A DNA stretch of 64,000 nt from Achromobacter spanius. Its GTDB lineage: Bacteria; Pseudomonadota; Gammaproteobacteria; Burkholderiales; Burkholderiaceae_B. Below are positions 26,062-36,636 of the stretch, in pieces. The notes beneath the pieces are model-generated. The model was not told the DNA's origin, searched no databases, and was given only the letters and a program-made list of their open reading frames with translations. Position 1 is the stretch's first letter. Each line of letters begins with the position of its first letter. Location: contig NZ_CP121261.1 in assembly GCF_029637605.1 (NCBI RefSeq), forward strand, positions 5,704,001 through 5,768,000. Direction: 5' to 3'. The position numbers and the translations under genes were made by a program.

Positions 26062-27570
26062 TTAAATTTGGGTGGATGCGGAAGAATAGGGCGATGCGGC
26101 GGCAAAGCTGGCGCGCAGGTCGCCGTTGCGTGGCAGCCAGCGGCCGGCGCGCTCGCCCGTGGATTGCCCGTGCCGATAGGACAGCGCGCCGTTGACCCAC
26201 ACGGCCTCGATGCCCGCGGCGGTTTGCACGGGGGCGGCGAAGGTGGCGCGGTCGATGACGGTATCCGGGTTGAACAGCACCAGGTCGGCGTGATAGCCCT
26301 CGCGCACCAGCCCGCGCTCGGCCAGGCCGAAGCGGGCGGCGGACAGGCCCGTCATCTTGTGCACGGCCTGGATCAGCGGCAACAAGCCCACGTCGCGGCT
26401 GTAGTGGCCCAGCACACGCGGGAAGGCGCCCCACAGGCGCGGATGCGGCATCGGGTCGTTGGGCAAGCCGTCCGAACCCACCATCGTCAGCGGATGCGAC
26501 AGCACCCGCCGCACGTCGTCCTCGTGCATGTTGTGATAGACGGCCCCGGCCGGTTGCAGGCGGCGCGCGGCGTCCATCAAGGACACGCCCCAGTCGGCCG
26601 CGATGTCGGCCAGCTTGCGGCGGGCTTGCTCGGGGTGCGGCACCGACCATGTGATGTCGATATCGAATTCGTCGGTGACCTGCTTCAAGTCCAGCGTGGA
26701 CGAGCTGGCCGAATAGGGATAGCAGTCGCAGCCCACGTGCTGCATGCGGCCGGCGTTCTCCAGCGCAAACAGCACTTCCTTCGTGCGGCCCCAGTTGCCC
26801 GCGCCCGCGCATTTCAGGTGCGACACCACCACCGGCACGCGGGCGTGCTGGGCGATGTCGAAGGCTTCCTGCATGGCGTCAAGAATGGCCGCGAATTCAG
26901 AGCGCAGATGCGTCGTGTACAGCGCGCCGAATTCGTCCAGCGCTTCGGCCAGCAGCTTGACCTCGTCCGTGTCTGCCTCGATGGCAGAGGCGTAGGCCAG
27001 GCCCGTGCTCAGGCCGATGGCGCCATGCGCCAACGCCTCTCGTAGTTGCTCGCGCATGGCCAGGACTTCGTCGCGGGTGGCGACGCGGTCCAGGCGGTCC
27101 ATGTGATTGCTGCGCAACGCGGTATGGCCCACCAGCGCGGCCACGTTGACCGCGGGCTGGGCTGCTTCGATGGCGCGCGTGTAGTCGCTAAAGCTGGGGT
27201 AGGCGAAGTCCTCGCGGCTACCCAGCAGATTCATCGGGTCGGGCGGGTCGGCGCGCAGCGACACGGGCGATGCGCTGATGCCGCAGTTGCCCACCACCAC
27301 GGTGGTCACGCCCTGCGACAGCTTGGGCAGCATGCCCGGCGTGCGGATGACGTTGGTGTCGTCGTGCGTATGCACGTCGATAAAGCCGGGGGCCAGGGCC
27401 AGGTCCGTGCCGTCGATGATCTGGCGGGCTTGCGCGCCGGGCAGGGCGCCGATGGCGGCAATGCGGCCGTCGGCCAGCGCCACGCTGGCGCGATATTCGG
27501 GGCCGCCCGTGCCGTCCAGGACACGGACGTTGCCGATAAGGGTGTCGTACATCTTGGGTTCCAGGTTCAA
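26062..27570 (-). CDS. N-acyl-D-amino-acid deacylase (D-aminoacylase)
   Basis: A 502-residue amidohydrolase removing acyl groups from N-acyl-D-amino acids. The metal-binding PGFIDVHTHDD holds H67 and H69, and VVGNCGISASP carries the cysteine ligand typical of D-aminoacylase. VVSHLKCAGAGNWGR and the C-terminal LAERGLVREGYHADLVLFNPDTV are also diagnostic. The start may be ATG 27570 or 27552 (MYDTLI). The first overlaps the rpiR stop as ATGA, which I prefer. Context with RpiR, RidA and a peptide importer fits use of peptidoglycan- or environment-derived D-amino-acid derivatives. Confidence 0.93.
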   Translation of the reverse strand: MNLEPKMYDTLIGNVRVLDGTGGPEYRASVALADGRIAAIGALPGAQARQIIDGTDLALAPGFIDVHTHDDTNVIRTPGMLPKLSQGVTTVVVGNCGISASPVSLRADPPDPMNLLGSREDFAYPSFSDYTRAIEAAQPAVNVAALVGHTALRSNHMDRLDRVATRDEVLAMREQLREALAHGAIGLSTGLAYASAIEADTDEVKLLAEALDEFGALYTTHLRSEFAAILDAMQEAFDIAQHARVPVVVSHLKCAGAGNWGRTKEVLFALENAGRMQHVGCDCYPYSASSSTLDLKQVTDEFDIDITWSVPHPEQARRKLADIAADWGVSLMDAARRLQPAGAVYHNMHEDDVRRVLSHPLTMVGSDGLPNDPMPHPRLWGAFPRVLGHYSRDVGLLPLIQAVHKMTGLSAARFGLAERGLVREGYHADLVLFNPDTVIDRATFAAPVQTAAGIEAVWVNGALSYRHGQSTGERAGRWLPRNGDLRASFAAASPYSSASTQI

Positions 27571-28439
27571 TCGCCCAGCGGTAAACGGTTGGGGCCGCCG
27601 CGATGCTCGTCCAGCGCCAGCTTGATGCGGCGCAGCCGTTCGCGGTTTTCCTCTTGGTTCAGCATGGCCAGTTCAGTCGATAGCAAATCAATGGCCAGCA
27701 TCATCGCGTAGCGCGATGCCGAGGGTTTGTAGATGAAGTCGGTTTCGTCCGTGCGGATGGGCAGTACCACGTCGGCCAGCTTGGCCAGCTCGGACGTGGC
27801 GTCGGTGATGGCGACGATGCGGGCGCGGTACTGCTTGACGATGCGCGCCGCGCCAAGGATTTCCGGCGTCAGGCCCGATGCCGACAGCACCAGCACGGCG
27901 TCGCGCTCGTCCAGCGTGGCGGCCACCATGCGCAGCAGCACGGCGTCGCTGTACACGGCGATGGGGTAGCCCAGCCGCACCAGCCGCGATTGCACTTCCT
28001 GCGCCAGCACGGCCGACGCGCCGCCCATGCCGAACACGTAGATCATCCGCGCGCCATCCACGATGGAGGCCGCCTGTTCGAAAAGCTGTTCGGTAAACGT
28101 GGGCAGATGTGCGCGTAGCGTGCTTTCGATGTCGGCGTAGATGCGCGCGTAGAAGGTGCTTTCCTCGGCCGGCGCGCTGGGGTCCAGAAAGCGGCTGCCC
28201 ACCGTGCTGGCTTGCGCCAGTTTCATCTTCAGGTCACGGGTGTCATCGCAACCCACCGTGCGCGCAAAGCGGGAAATCGTGGCGATGCTGACGCCGGCCT
28301 TCGTGGCCAGCTGGTCCACGGTGGCGCTGGCGCCCCAGATGATGTCGTCAAGAATGGCGTCGGCCACCTTGCGTTCGGTCACGCTCAATGCGTCCCGCCG
28401 ACTGCGTATCTGGAAGACGATGTCGCGGATGATGTTCAT
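27567..28439 (-). CDS. RpiR/MurR family transcriptional regulator
   Basis: A 290-residue regulator with an N-terminal helix-turn-helix (residues about 20-75, [38 protein letters not shown]). A C-terminal SIS sugar-isomerase-type domain follows (residues about 125-260; [48 protein letters not shown]). SIS domains usually bind phosphosugars, but family members in this context often control amino-acid or murein-derived substrates. It sits between the ABC importer and the D-aminoacylase and probably regulates the locus. Confidence 0.93.
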   Translation of the reverse strand: MNIIRDIVFQIRSRRDALSVTERKVADAILDDIIWGASATVDQLATKAGVSIATISRFARTVGCDDTRDLKMKLAQASTVGSRFLDPSAPAEESTFYARIYADIESTLRAHLPTFTEQLFEQAASIVDGARMIYVFGMGGASAVLAQEVQSRLVRLGYPIAVYSDAVLLRMVAATLDERDAVLVLSASGLTPEILGAARIVKQYRARIVAITDATSELAKLADVVLPIRTDETDFIYKPSASRYAMMLAIDLLSTELAMLNQEENRERLRRIKLALDEHRGGPNRLPLGD

Positions 28440-28474
28440 GTGGGATTCCTGGGTCGGATCGTTTGGTGCAGTGG

Positions 28475-30480
<2,006 letters not shown>

Positions 30481-30482
30481 GA

Positions 30483-31358
30483 TTACAGCTCCTTGCGCAG
30501 GCGCGGGTCGAGTACGTCGCGTAGTCCGTCGCCCACCAATTGCAGCGACAGTACGGACAGCACAATGGCAATGCCGGGAAAAACCATGATCCAGTCGGCC
30601 GAGCCCACGTATTGCTGGCCGGCGTTGATCATGGTGCCCCAGGTGGGAATGTCGGGCGAAACGCCCACGCCCAGGAACGACAGACCGGCTTCGGCCAGAA
30701 TCGCGTAGGCGAAGATGAACGTGCCTTGCACCAGAATGGGCGACACCAGGTTGCGCAGCACGTGCACGGTGACGATGCGCCACGTAGGCACGCCCAGCGC
30801 GCGGGCAGCTTCCACGAAAGGCAGTTCGCGGATCACCAGCGTCGAGGCGCGCACGATGCGGGCCAGGCGCGGCGTGTAGACGATGCCCAGCGCAATCACC
30901 ACGTTGATCAGCGACGGCCCCAGCGCGGCCACCAGCGAAATCGCCAGCAGGATGTCCGGGAAGGCCATCATGGCGTCGATCAGGCGCGACACGAACTTGT
31001 CGGCCGAGCGGAAGAAGCCGGCGATGAGGCCCAGTGCAATGCCCAACACGCTGGATACGATCACCACGGAAAAGCCCACCATCAGCGACAGGCGGCCGCC
31101 GTAGATGACGCGGCTGAACACATCGCGGCCGAAGTCGTCGGTGCCGAACCAGTGCGCGGCGCCCGGCGCTTTCAGCCGGTTCATGATGGACAGCTTGAAG
31201 GGGTCGTAGGGGCTGACCCACGGCGCCAAGAGCGCGGCGGCCACCAGCACGATGATCACGATCAGGCTCAACAGTACGGTCTTGCGCGACACCAGCAGGC
31301 GCAGCACCTGCCAGCGGTCCGCGCCGCCGGTGGATTGGGGGGAAGTTGCAATAGCCAT
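30483..31358 (-). CDS. dipeptide/oligopeptide ABC transporter permease (DppC-type)
   Basis: A 291-residue inner-membrane permease with the N-terminal OppC-type cytosolic and first-helix segment, then [24 protein letters not shown], five further helices, and the EAA loop [21 protein letters not shown] that contacts the ATPases. [18 protein letters not shown] is a strong DppC/GsiD family marker. It lies one base after dppB-type permease. Confidence 0.94.
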   Translation of the reverse strand: MAIATSPQSTGGADRWQVLRLLVSRKTVLLSLIVIIVLVAAALLAPWVSPYDPFKLSIMNRLKAPGAAHWFGTDDFGRDVFSRVIYGGRLSLMVGFSVVIVSSVLGIALGLIAGFFRSADKFVSRLIDAMMAFPDILLAISLVAALGPSLINVVIALGIVYTPRLARIVRASTLVIRELPFVEAARALGVPTWRIVTVHVLRNLVSPILVQGTFIFAYAILAEAGLSFLGVGVSPDIPTWGTMINAGQQYVGSADWIMVFPGIAIVLSVLSLQLVGDGLRDVLDPRLRKEL

Positions 31359-31359
31359 A

Positions 31360-32301
31360 TCAGTAGCGCACCCGGGGGTCGACCAGCAGGTACAGCAGGT
31401 CGATGATCAGATTGATCAGGACGTAGATGGCCGCGATGATCAGCAGCGCGCCCTGGATGACGGGATAGTCGCGGCGCAGCACGGCCGACACCACCAGGCT
31501 GCCCACGCCGGGCAGGCCGAACACGGTTTCGGTCACGACGGCGCCGCTGATCAAGAGCGCGGTGGTCAGGCCCAGCACGGTCAGGATGGGGATCAGCGCG
31601 TTGCGCACGGCGTGCTTCAGGATGACCTTGCTTTCCGGCAGGCCCTTGGCCCGCGCGGTACGCACGTAATCATCGCGCAGCACGTCCAGCATGCTGGCGC
31701 GGATGAAGCGGGTGATCAGCGCGGAATTCACCAGCCCTAGCACCACGGCGGGCAGGATCAAATGCGACAGGCGCGTGGCCAGCGAGGCGTCCGGGCCGCC
31801 ATAGCCCGACACCGGCAGCCAGCCCAGCTTCACCGAGAAAATCTGCATCAGCAGCAAGCCAAGCCAGAAGCTGGGCACGCTGGAAGTAAACATCGAGAAC
31901 GACAGCACCGACTGGTCCAGCGTGGTGCCGCGCTTGACCGCGGACAGAATGCCCACGGGCAGCGCGATGGCGCTGGCGATCAGCAGCGACATCAAGGTCA
32001 GGAGTATCGTGGGCTCGGCGCGGTCGGCCAGCGCCGACAGCACGGGCTTGTTCATGAAGATGGACTGGCCCAGATCACCCTGCACCAGTTTGCCCAGCCA
32101 CGACACATACTGCAGCGCCATGGGCTGGTCCAGCCCCAACTGCGCGCGCAGCGCCGCGATGTCTTGCTGGCTGGCCTGCGGCCCGAGCATCACCGCGGCC
32201 GGGTCACCGGGCGTGACGCGAATAATGACGAACACAATGGTCGCGACGATAAACATCACAGCCACCAGCCCGACCAAGCGGTTTAAAAGATAACGCAACA
32301 C
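31360..32301 (-). CDS. dipeptide/oligopeptide ABC transporter permease (DppB-type)
   Basis: A 313-residue permease starting with GTG (32301) and the typical MLRYLLNRLVGLVAVMFIVATIVFVI. It continues with GDPAAVMLG, the extracytoplasmic QLGLDQPMALQY and the EAA loop TARAKGLPESKVILKHAVRNAL. The C-terminal ETVFGLPGVGSLVVSAVLRRDYPVIQG is diagnostic of DppB. Between it and the upstream binding-protein gene lies a 299-bp gap with a tandem repeat and a palindromic element, which may uncouple permease from binding-protein levels. Confidence 0.94.
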   Translation of the reverse strand: MLRYLLNRLVGLVAVMFIVATIVFVIIRVTPGDPAAVMLGPQASQQDIAALRAQLGLDQPMALQYVSWLGKLVQGDLGQSIFMNKPVLSALADRAEPTILLTLMSLLIASAIALPVGILSAVKRGTTLDQSVLSFSMFTSSVPSFWLGLLLMQIFSVKLGWLPVSGYGGPDASLATRLSHLILPAVVLGLVNSALITRFIRASMLDVLRDDYVRTARAKGLPESKVILKHAVRNALIPILTVLGLTTALLISGAVVTETVFGLPGVGSLVVSAVLRRDYPVIQGALLIIAAIYVLINLIIDLLYLLVDPRVRY

Positions 32302-32323
32302 GATAAAGTCCTAAAAAGCGTCA

Positions 32324-32408
32324 TTCGACACGGCGGCTCGTTCGGCACGGCGATTCGTTCGGCACGGCGGCTCGTTCGGTACGGCGATTCGTTCGGCACG
32401 GGGGCTCG
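32324..32408. repeat. five 17-bp tandem repeats upstream of dppB-type gene
   Basis: Units start at 32324, 32341, 32358, 32375 and 32392 with the pattern TTCGGCACGGCGGCTCG and alternating variants (GCGATTCG). The array ends exactly where palindromic element copy B begins (32408). Confidence 0.93.
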
Positions 32409-32586
32409 TAGGATGGGTGGAGCGCGGCAGGCGGGGAATCAGAACAACGACCTCCATCGCGCGTAACCCATCAAGCAGCGGTGATGTTGTGGCTGAAACC
32501 GTTAAGAACCCACCGCTGCTTGATGGGTTGCGCGCGGCAGGCAATCGGGTTCTTGCCCCGAGCATGCCGCGCTTCACCCATCCTAC
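32408..32586. repeat. dispersed palindromic element, copy B (179 bp)
   Basis: Terminal inverted repeats of about 22 bp with one mismatch (GTAGGATGGGTGGAGCGCGG at the left, CCGCGCTTCACCCATCCTAC at the right). There is also an inner 26-bp pair with one mismatch around CGCGCGTAACCCATCAAGCA and its complement at about 32528-32553. It sits 15 bp after the stop of the substrate-binding-protein gene and before the permease, inside the operon. Confidence 0.9.
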
Positions 32587-32600
32587 GTGCTTTGCAGGGG

Positions 32601-34160
32601 TTACTTCGGGGCCTTCCAGGCGTTCCAGAAGAACGGCCAGGGGGCGGGCTTGGTGCCTTGCAGTGACGGCGAGCGGGCGGATTGGGCGTTGAAGTCACCG
32701 ACCTTCACGAAGGGCACTTCGTCATACACGGCTTGCTGCACGTCGGCCCAGCGCTTGATCCGTTCTTCCTGCGTGCGGGCCTGGTTGAAAGCGTCCATGA
32801 CTTGAGCGCGACGCGGCGTATCCCACCAGCCCGGCGCATCTTTCGACGGGAAGTCGATCAGCGCGGGTTCCGGCAGGAACACGCTGTGGGTGATGAAGAT
32901 GTCCCACACGGCGGGGTCCTGGCGGCGTTGCGTCAGCGTGGCCCAGTCCACCACCTGCATGTCCACCGTGAAGCCGGCGGCCTTCAGGTATTCCGCGGCC
33001 ACCAGCGCCATCTTGTAATGGAACTCGTACTGCTGGCTGGTCAGGATGCGGATCTTCTTGTCGGCCACGTTGGCGCTGTCCAGCAGCTTCTTGGCAGCGG
33101 CGGAGTCGGCCTTGTTGTAGACCTTGCCGCCCAGCGACGTGGCCCACGGGTAGCCTTCCGGATAGAGGTCGCCGTTGAGCTTGTAGAAGTCCTTGTTGCC
33201 GAAGGCGGCGTACAGCATGTCTTCTTCGTTCAGCGCCAACTGCACGGCCTGGCGCACGGCCAGGTTGGACATGATGCCTTGCTTGGTGTTGAGCACCAGG
33301 CGCGGCCAGCCGAAGGGCTTGAGCATTACCGGATCGGAACGGCCGCCCTTGAGCTTGTCCAGCGCTTCCACGGGCAGCGAGTCGACGTAGTCGAACTGGC
33401 CGGCGGCGGCGGCTTCGGAACGGGTGTTGGCGTTGCTGACCGGCACGAAGCGAATTTCGTCCAGGTATTGCTTGCGCGCGCCGCCGTAACCGTCGGGCTC
33501 GCCTTCGCGTTGCTTGTAGCCTTCGAAGCGGACCAGTTGGATGTACTGGTCCGGCATGCGGGCCTTCAACTGGTAAGGCCCCGTGCCGACGAATTCGGTC
33601 AGCACCGGCGCGATCTTGCTCTTGGGCATGATGACGGCCGCGGCGTTGTTCATGGCCAGCAGCGCGGTCAGCGGCGCATAGGGTTGTTTCAGCGTGATGC
33701 GGATGGTGTTGGCGTCAGGCGCTTCGATGCTGCTGATGACTTTGGCCGCGCCCTTGCCGCGCGTGGCGGTTTCGGTCCAGCGCTTCAAGGACGCCAGCAC
33801 GTCCGACGAGTCCATCTTCGACCCATCATGGAAGGTGATGCCCTGGCGCAGCGGGATCGTGTAGACCAGGCCGTCGGGGGTGACGTCCGGCATCTTCTCG
33901 GCCAGCAGCGGTGTCAGGTTCCACTTGGCGTCGAAGGTGTATAGCGTTTCAAAGAAATGCTGCGTCAGGATGCCCACCAGGTCGGCGGTGCTGCTCATCG
34001 GGTCCAGCGTCGGGGGTTCACCGATGGTGGCGACGGATATCGTGCCCCCCTTGACCGGCGTGGCACTCAGGGCGGGGGACGTCAATGCGGTCAAGCCAAT
34101 AGCGCCGGCCGCGAGCAGGCTGGTCAGCCCACTGCCTCGCCGGGAGGGTCGGAAGTTCAT
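32601..34160 (-). CDS. dipeptide/oligopeptide ABC transporter substrate-binding protein
   Basis: A 519-residue periplasmic protein of the SBP_bac_5 family (DppA/OppA/GsiB type). The signal peptide is about residues 1-32. The mature protein has GEPPTLDPMSSTADLVGILTQHFFETL, LLAEKMPDVTPDGLVYTIPLRQGITFHDG and NLAVRQAVQLALNEEDM, all typical. A good ribosome site, GGAGAGAG, precedes the ATG. As first gene of the importer it recognises the substrate, inferred to be D-amino-acid-containing peptides or acyl-D-amino acids from the neighbouring enzymes. Confidence 0.94.
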   Translation of the reverse strand: MNFRPSRRGSGLTSLLAAGAIGLTALTSPALSATPVKGGTISVATIGEPPTLDPMSSTADLVGILTQHFFETLYTFDAKWNLTPLLAEKMPDVTPDGLVYTIPLRQGITFHDGSKMDSSDVLASLKRWTETATRGKGAAKVISSIEAPDANTIRITLKQPYAPLTALLAMNNAAAVIMPKSKIAPVLTEFVGTGPYQLKARMPDQYIQLVRFEGYKQREGEPDGYGGARKQYLDEIRFVPVSNANTRSEAAAAGQFDYVDSLPVEALDKLKGGRSDPVMLKPFGWPRLVLNTKQGIMSNLAVRQAVQLALNEEDMLYAAFGNKDFYKLNGDLYPEGYPWATSLGGKVYNKADSAAAKKLLDSANVADKKIRILTSQQYEFHYKMALVAAEYLKAAGFTVDMQVVDWATLTQRRQDPAVWDIFITHSVFLPEPALIDFPSKDAPGWWDTPRRAQVMDAFNQARTQEERIKRWADVQQAVYDEVPFVKVGDFNAQSARSPSLQGTKPAPWPFFWNAWKAPK

Positions 34161-34275
34161 GATTCTCTCTCCAGAGGGTCAAAAACAGGTTGTCGCGTGA
34201 TTGGGTATGCGCCGGGATCCCGGTTTTTTGCAGCAGCCCCCTCGGGCCAGGCGCGGTGCGGCGGGCGGGGGGCGG

Positions 34276-35589
34276 TCAGAAAAAGGTTTCGGCCACGTCG
34301 GTGACGCGGTATTGCTCGTCCACCAGCAGCACCTGGCGCCACTTGTCGAACGTCAGGCAGGGGTGGGAAATGTCGAAGGCGATCATGTCGCCGACCTGGA
34401 TGTCGTCGCCGTCGGCGAGCTGCATGAAGGCGTGCTGGTCCATCATGGCGGTCAGCTTCCAGGCTTGCGGCGCGGCGCTGGGCGTGTCTTGGTCGGGCCG
34501 CGTCAGGCCGGGCCGCGTCAGGCCGGGCCGCGTCAGGCCAGGACGGAAGTGCAGGGCGGGAGTGGGCAGGCCGGCGTCGAACGCGGCATCGCGCTTGCCC
34601 AGGGCAATGATGGCGCGGCCGGGTTCGGGCAGCGATTGCACATAGGCCCAGACCTGCAAGGCGGGCAAGAGGCCCGGTTCCATTTTTTGCGCCACGGGGT
34701 TGTGGGCGTTGATGCGCTCAGCGGCCGATCGGTACACGCCAACGTCGTGCGACAGGTAGCAACCGGGGCGCAGCACCACTTCCAGCGGCGCACCGATATC
34801 CAGTTGCGAGAATTCCTCGGCCACCACGTCGAACCAGGCCGAACCCGCGCCAGAGATGACGGCGGGGCCGTTCTTGCGCAGGCGGCCCGAGGTGGCCAGG
34901 CCGCGCAGGGCGTCGGTGGCGCGGCGCAGGAAGGCGCGGATGGCGCTTTCTTCCTGCAACACGCCTTCATAGACTTCAATGCCGGCCAGCGCCAGGCTGG
35001 GCCAGCGGCCAATCTCGTCGACCACGGCCTGCAATTGCGCGTCGTCGCGCACGCCGGTGCGTCCGCCCGTGGGACCAAGCTCGATCAGCACCGGCAGGGT
35101 CAGGCCTTGCTCGCCGAAGAACTGGCCCAACTGGGCGGCGTTGGCGGGTGAATCGACGATGCAGAAGAAGGTGAATGCGGGGTCTTGCAGCAGGCGCGCG
35201 ATGATGGCCATGTTGGCGCGGCCCACCAATTGGTTAGCCATCAGCACGCGGCGGATGCCGTGTTGATACGCGGCCAGCACTTGCGGCGCGGTGGCCAGCG
35301 TGATGCCCCACGCGCCGTTGTCGATCTGGCGCTTGAACAGGGCGGGGCTCATCGTGGTCTTGCCATGCGGCGCCAGCTTGACGTGGTACGCCTCCATGAA
35401 CTGCTGCATCCATTGCAGGTTGTGGCGCACGCGCGCTTCGTACAACACCGCCACGGGCAGGCTCACGTCTTCGTTCAGCAGGTTCCAGTTCAGCGCGGCC
35501 ACACCGGCCGTCGTACAGGACTCGGGGAACGCGCCCAGGCCTTTGCCGTTCACATCCAACAAGGCGGCGGGGGAAGATGAATTCGTCAT
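34276..35589 (-). CDS. D-serine dehydratase-like / amino-acid deaminase (fold-type III PLP enzyme)
   Basis: A 437-residue enzyme with an alanine-racemase-type N-terminal barrel and a D-serine-dehydratase-like C-terminal domain. The PLP lysine is K77 in APHGKTTMSP. The C-terminal ISHPC motif with a following D matches the metal-binding site of D-threonine aldolases and D-serine dehydratases. It probably converts a D-hydroxy amino acid to a keto acid plus ammonia, or cleaves it; exact substrate unknown. The C-terminal domain carries an in-frame triplicated RPGLT insertion (15-bp repeats). ATG 35589 is preferred over 35640. It is transcribed toward the ABC importer. Confidence 0.85.
   Translation of the reverse strand: MTNSSSPAALLDVNGKGLGAFPESCTTAGVAALNWNLLNEDVSLPVAVLYEARVRHNLQWMQQFMEAYHVKLAPHGKTTMSPALFKRQIDNGAWGITLATAPQVLAAYQHGIRRVLMANQLVGRANMAIIARLLQDPAFTFFCIVDSPANAAQLGQFFGEQGLTLPVLIELGPTGGRTGVRDDAQLQAVVDEIGRWPSLALAGIEVYEGVLQEESAIRAFLRRATDALRGLATSGRLRKNGPAVISGAGSAWFDVVAEEFSQLDIGAPLEVVLRPGCYLSHDVGVYRSAAERINAHNPVAQKMEPGLLPALQVWAYVQSLPEPGRAIIALGKRDAAFDAGLPTPALHFRPGLTRPGLTRPGLTRPDQDTPSAAPQAWKLTAMMDQHAFMQLADGDDIQVGDMIAFDISHPCLTFDKWRQVLLVDEQYRVTDVAETFF
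34494..34538 (-). repeat. three perfect 15-bp tandem repeats inside the PLP enzyme gene
   Basis: Units 34494-34508, 34509-34523 and 34524-34538 are identical (CGGGCCGCGTCAGGC). They add RPGLT three times to the protein between FDAGLPTPALHF and the C-terminal domain. Confidence 0.95.
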
Positions 35590-35756
35590 GGCGGGCGCTC
35601 GATTCTGGAAAATATTTACGTGAAAGTTTGTTTTTTTCATTATCGTGAAAGAAATTTACAAACGGCAGCTAGGGCTTACCCGTAGGCTGTGTCGAGGGCT
35701 GGTTGGCGCGACAATAGGAAATCCGCGAAAGCACCGCGCTCCTTGAAGGAAAAGCC

Positions 35757-36548
35757 ATGTTGAAAGTCGCCTTGGGCCAGTTCGCCGTAAGCCGAGTCTG
35801 GGAAGAAAACGCGCAGGTCTGCATTGACCTGATGGAGCGCGCCCGCGCAGGCGGCGCGGGGCTTTTGGTCTTGCCCGAAGGCATCCTGGCCCGCGACATA
35901 ACCGACCCGCAAATCGTGCTGAAAGCGGCCCAGCCGCTGGACGGTCCATTCATGACCCGGCTGCTTGAAGCCAGCCGTGGTTCGTCCCTTGCCACCATGA
36001 TGTGCGTGCACGTTCCGACGGGCGAAGGGCGGGTCTGGAATACTTTGGTTACCGTCCAGGACGGGCGGATCGTGTCGCAATACCGCAAGTTGCACCTGTA
36101 TGACGCCTTCACGATGAAGGAATCCACCAACGTCACGGCCGGCACCGAGCTTCCCCCGCTGCTGGACATTGGCGGCCTGCGCGTGGGGCTCATGACCTGC
36201 TACGACGTGCGATTCCCTGAACTGGCGCGCCGCCTGGCGCTGGATGGCGCGGACCTGCTGGTGCTGCCGGCAGCCTGGGTGCGCGGCCCGCTGAAGGAAA
36301 TGCACTGGGAAGTGCTGGTTACGGCACGCGCGCTGGAAAACACCTGCTACGTGGCGGCCACCGGGGAATGCGGCGAGCGCAATATCGGTTGCAGCATGGT
36401 CGTGGACCCCCTGGGCGTGGTGACGGCGCGCGCGGGCGAGGGCCCGGCGCTGGTGTTTGCCGATATCGACCCCGAACGTCTGGCGCATGCCCGCAAGGTG
36501 CTGCCGGTGCTGGCGAACCGCCGCTTCGCACCGCCCGAACTGGCCTAG
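35757..36548 (+). CDS. carbon-nitrogen hydrolase (omega-amidase / deaminated-glutathione-amidase-like)
   Basis: A 263-residue nitrilase-superfamily amidase. The catalytic triad is E41 (VLPEGI), K111 (YRKLHLYD) and C148 (LMTCYDVRFPE). The CYDVRFPE and KLHLYDAF motifs and length place it with YbeM/Nit1-type amidases that act on deaminated glutathione or 2-oxoglutaramate. This is a housekeeping repair role by family analogy. Divergent from the PLP enzyme gene. A GC-rich hairpin follows. Confidence 0.88.
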   Translation: MLKVALGQFAVSRVWEENAQVCIDLMERARAGGAGLLVLPEGILARDITDPQIVLKAAQPLDGPFMTRLLEASRGSSLATMMCVHVPTGEGRVWNTLVTVQDGRIVSQYRKLHLYDAFTMKESTNVTAGTELPPLLDIGGLRVGLMTCYDVRFPELARRLALDGADLLVLPAAWVRGPLKEMHWEVLVTARALENTCYVAATGECGERNIGCSMVVDPLGVVTARAGEGPALVFADIDPERLAHARKVLPVLANRRFAPPELA

Positions 36549-36550
36549 GC

Positions 36551-36578
36551 GCCTCCGCCCGCTCCACGGGGCGGAGGC
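36551..36578 (+). terminator. GC-rich hairpin after the amidase gene
   Basis: A perfect 10-bp stem GCCTCCGCCC / GGGCGGAGGC with an 8-nt loop sits 2 bp past the stop. No T run follows, so termination would be weak or assisted. Confidence 0.5.
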
Positions 36579-36636
36579 GGCGGTCATGGTGTAATGCTGA
36601 CTTGTATTTCTTGCCGTCTTCCCCCATCTGCTGCCA

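Noticed and set aside
25310..26065. Plus-strand frame with repeated QLRQAGVG through the 25.4-25.6 kb array
   Set aside because: Repetitive translation of the 24/25-bp array continued by antisense of ridA; no coding evidence.
34213..34230. CCGGGATCCCGG followed by six T as a terminator
   Set aside because: It has terminator form only on the plus strand, where no gene reads into it; the palindrome stem is just 4 bp once a loop is allowed.
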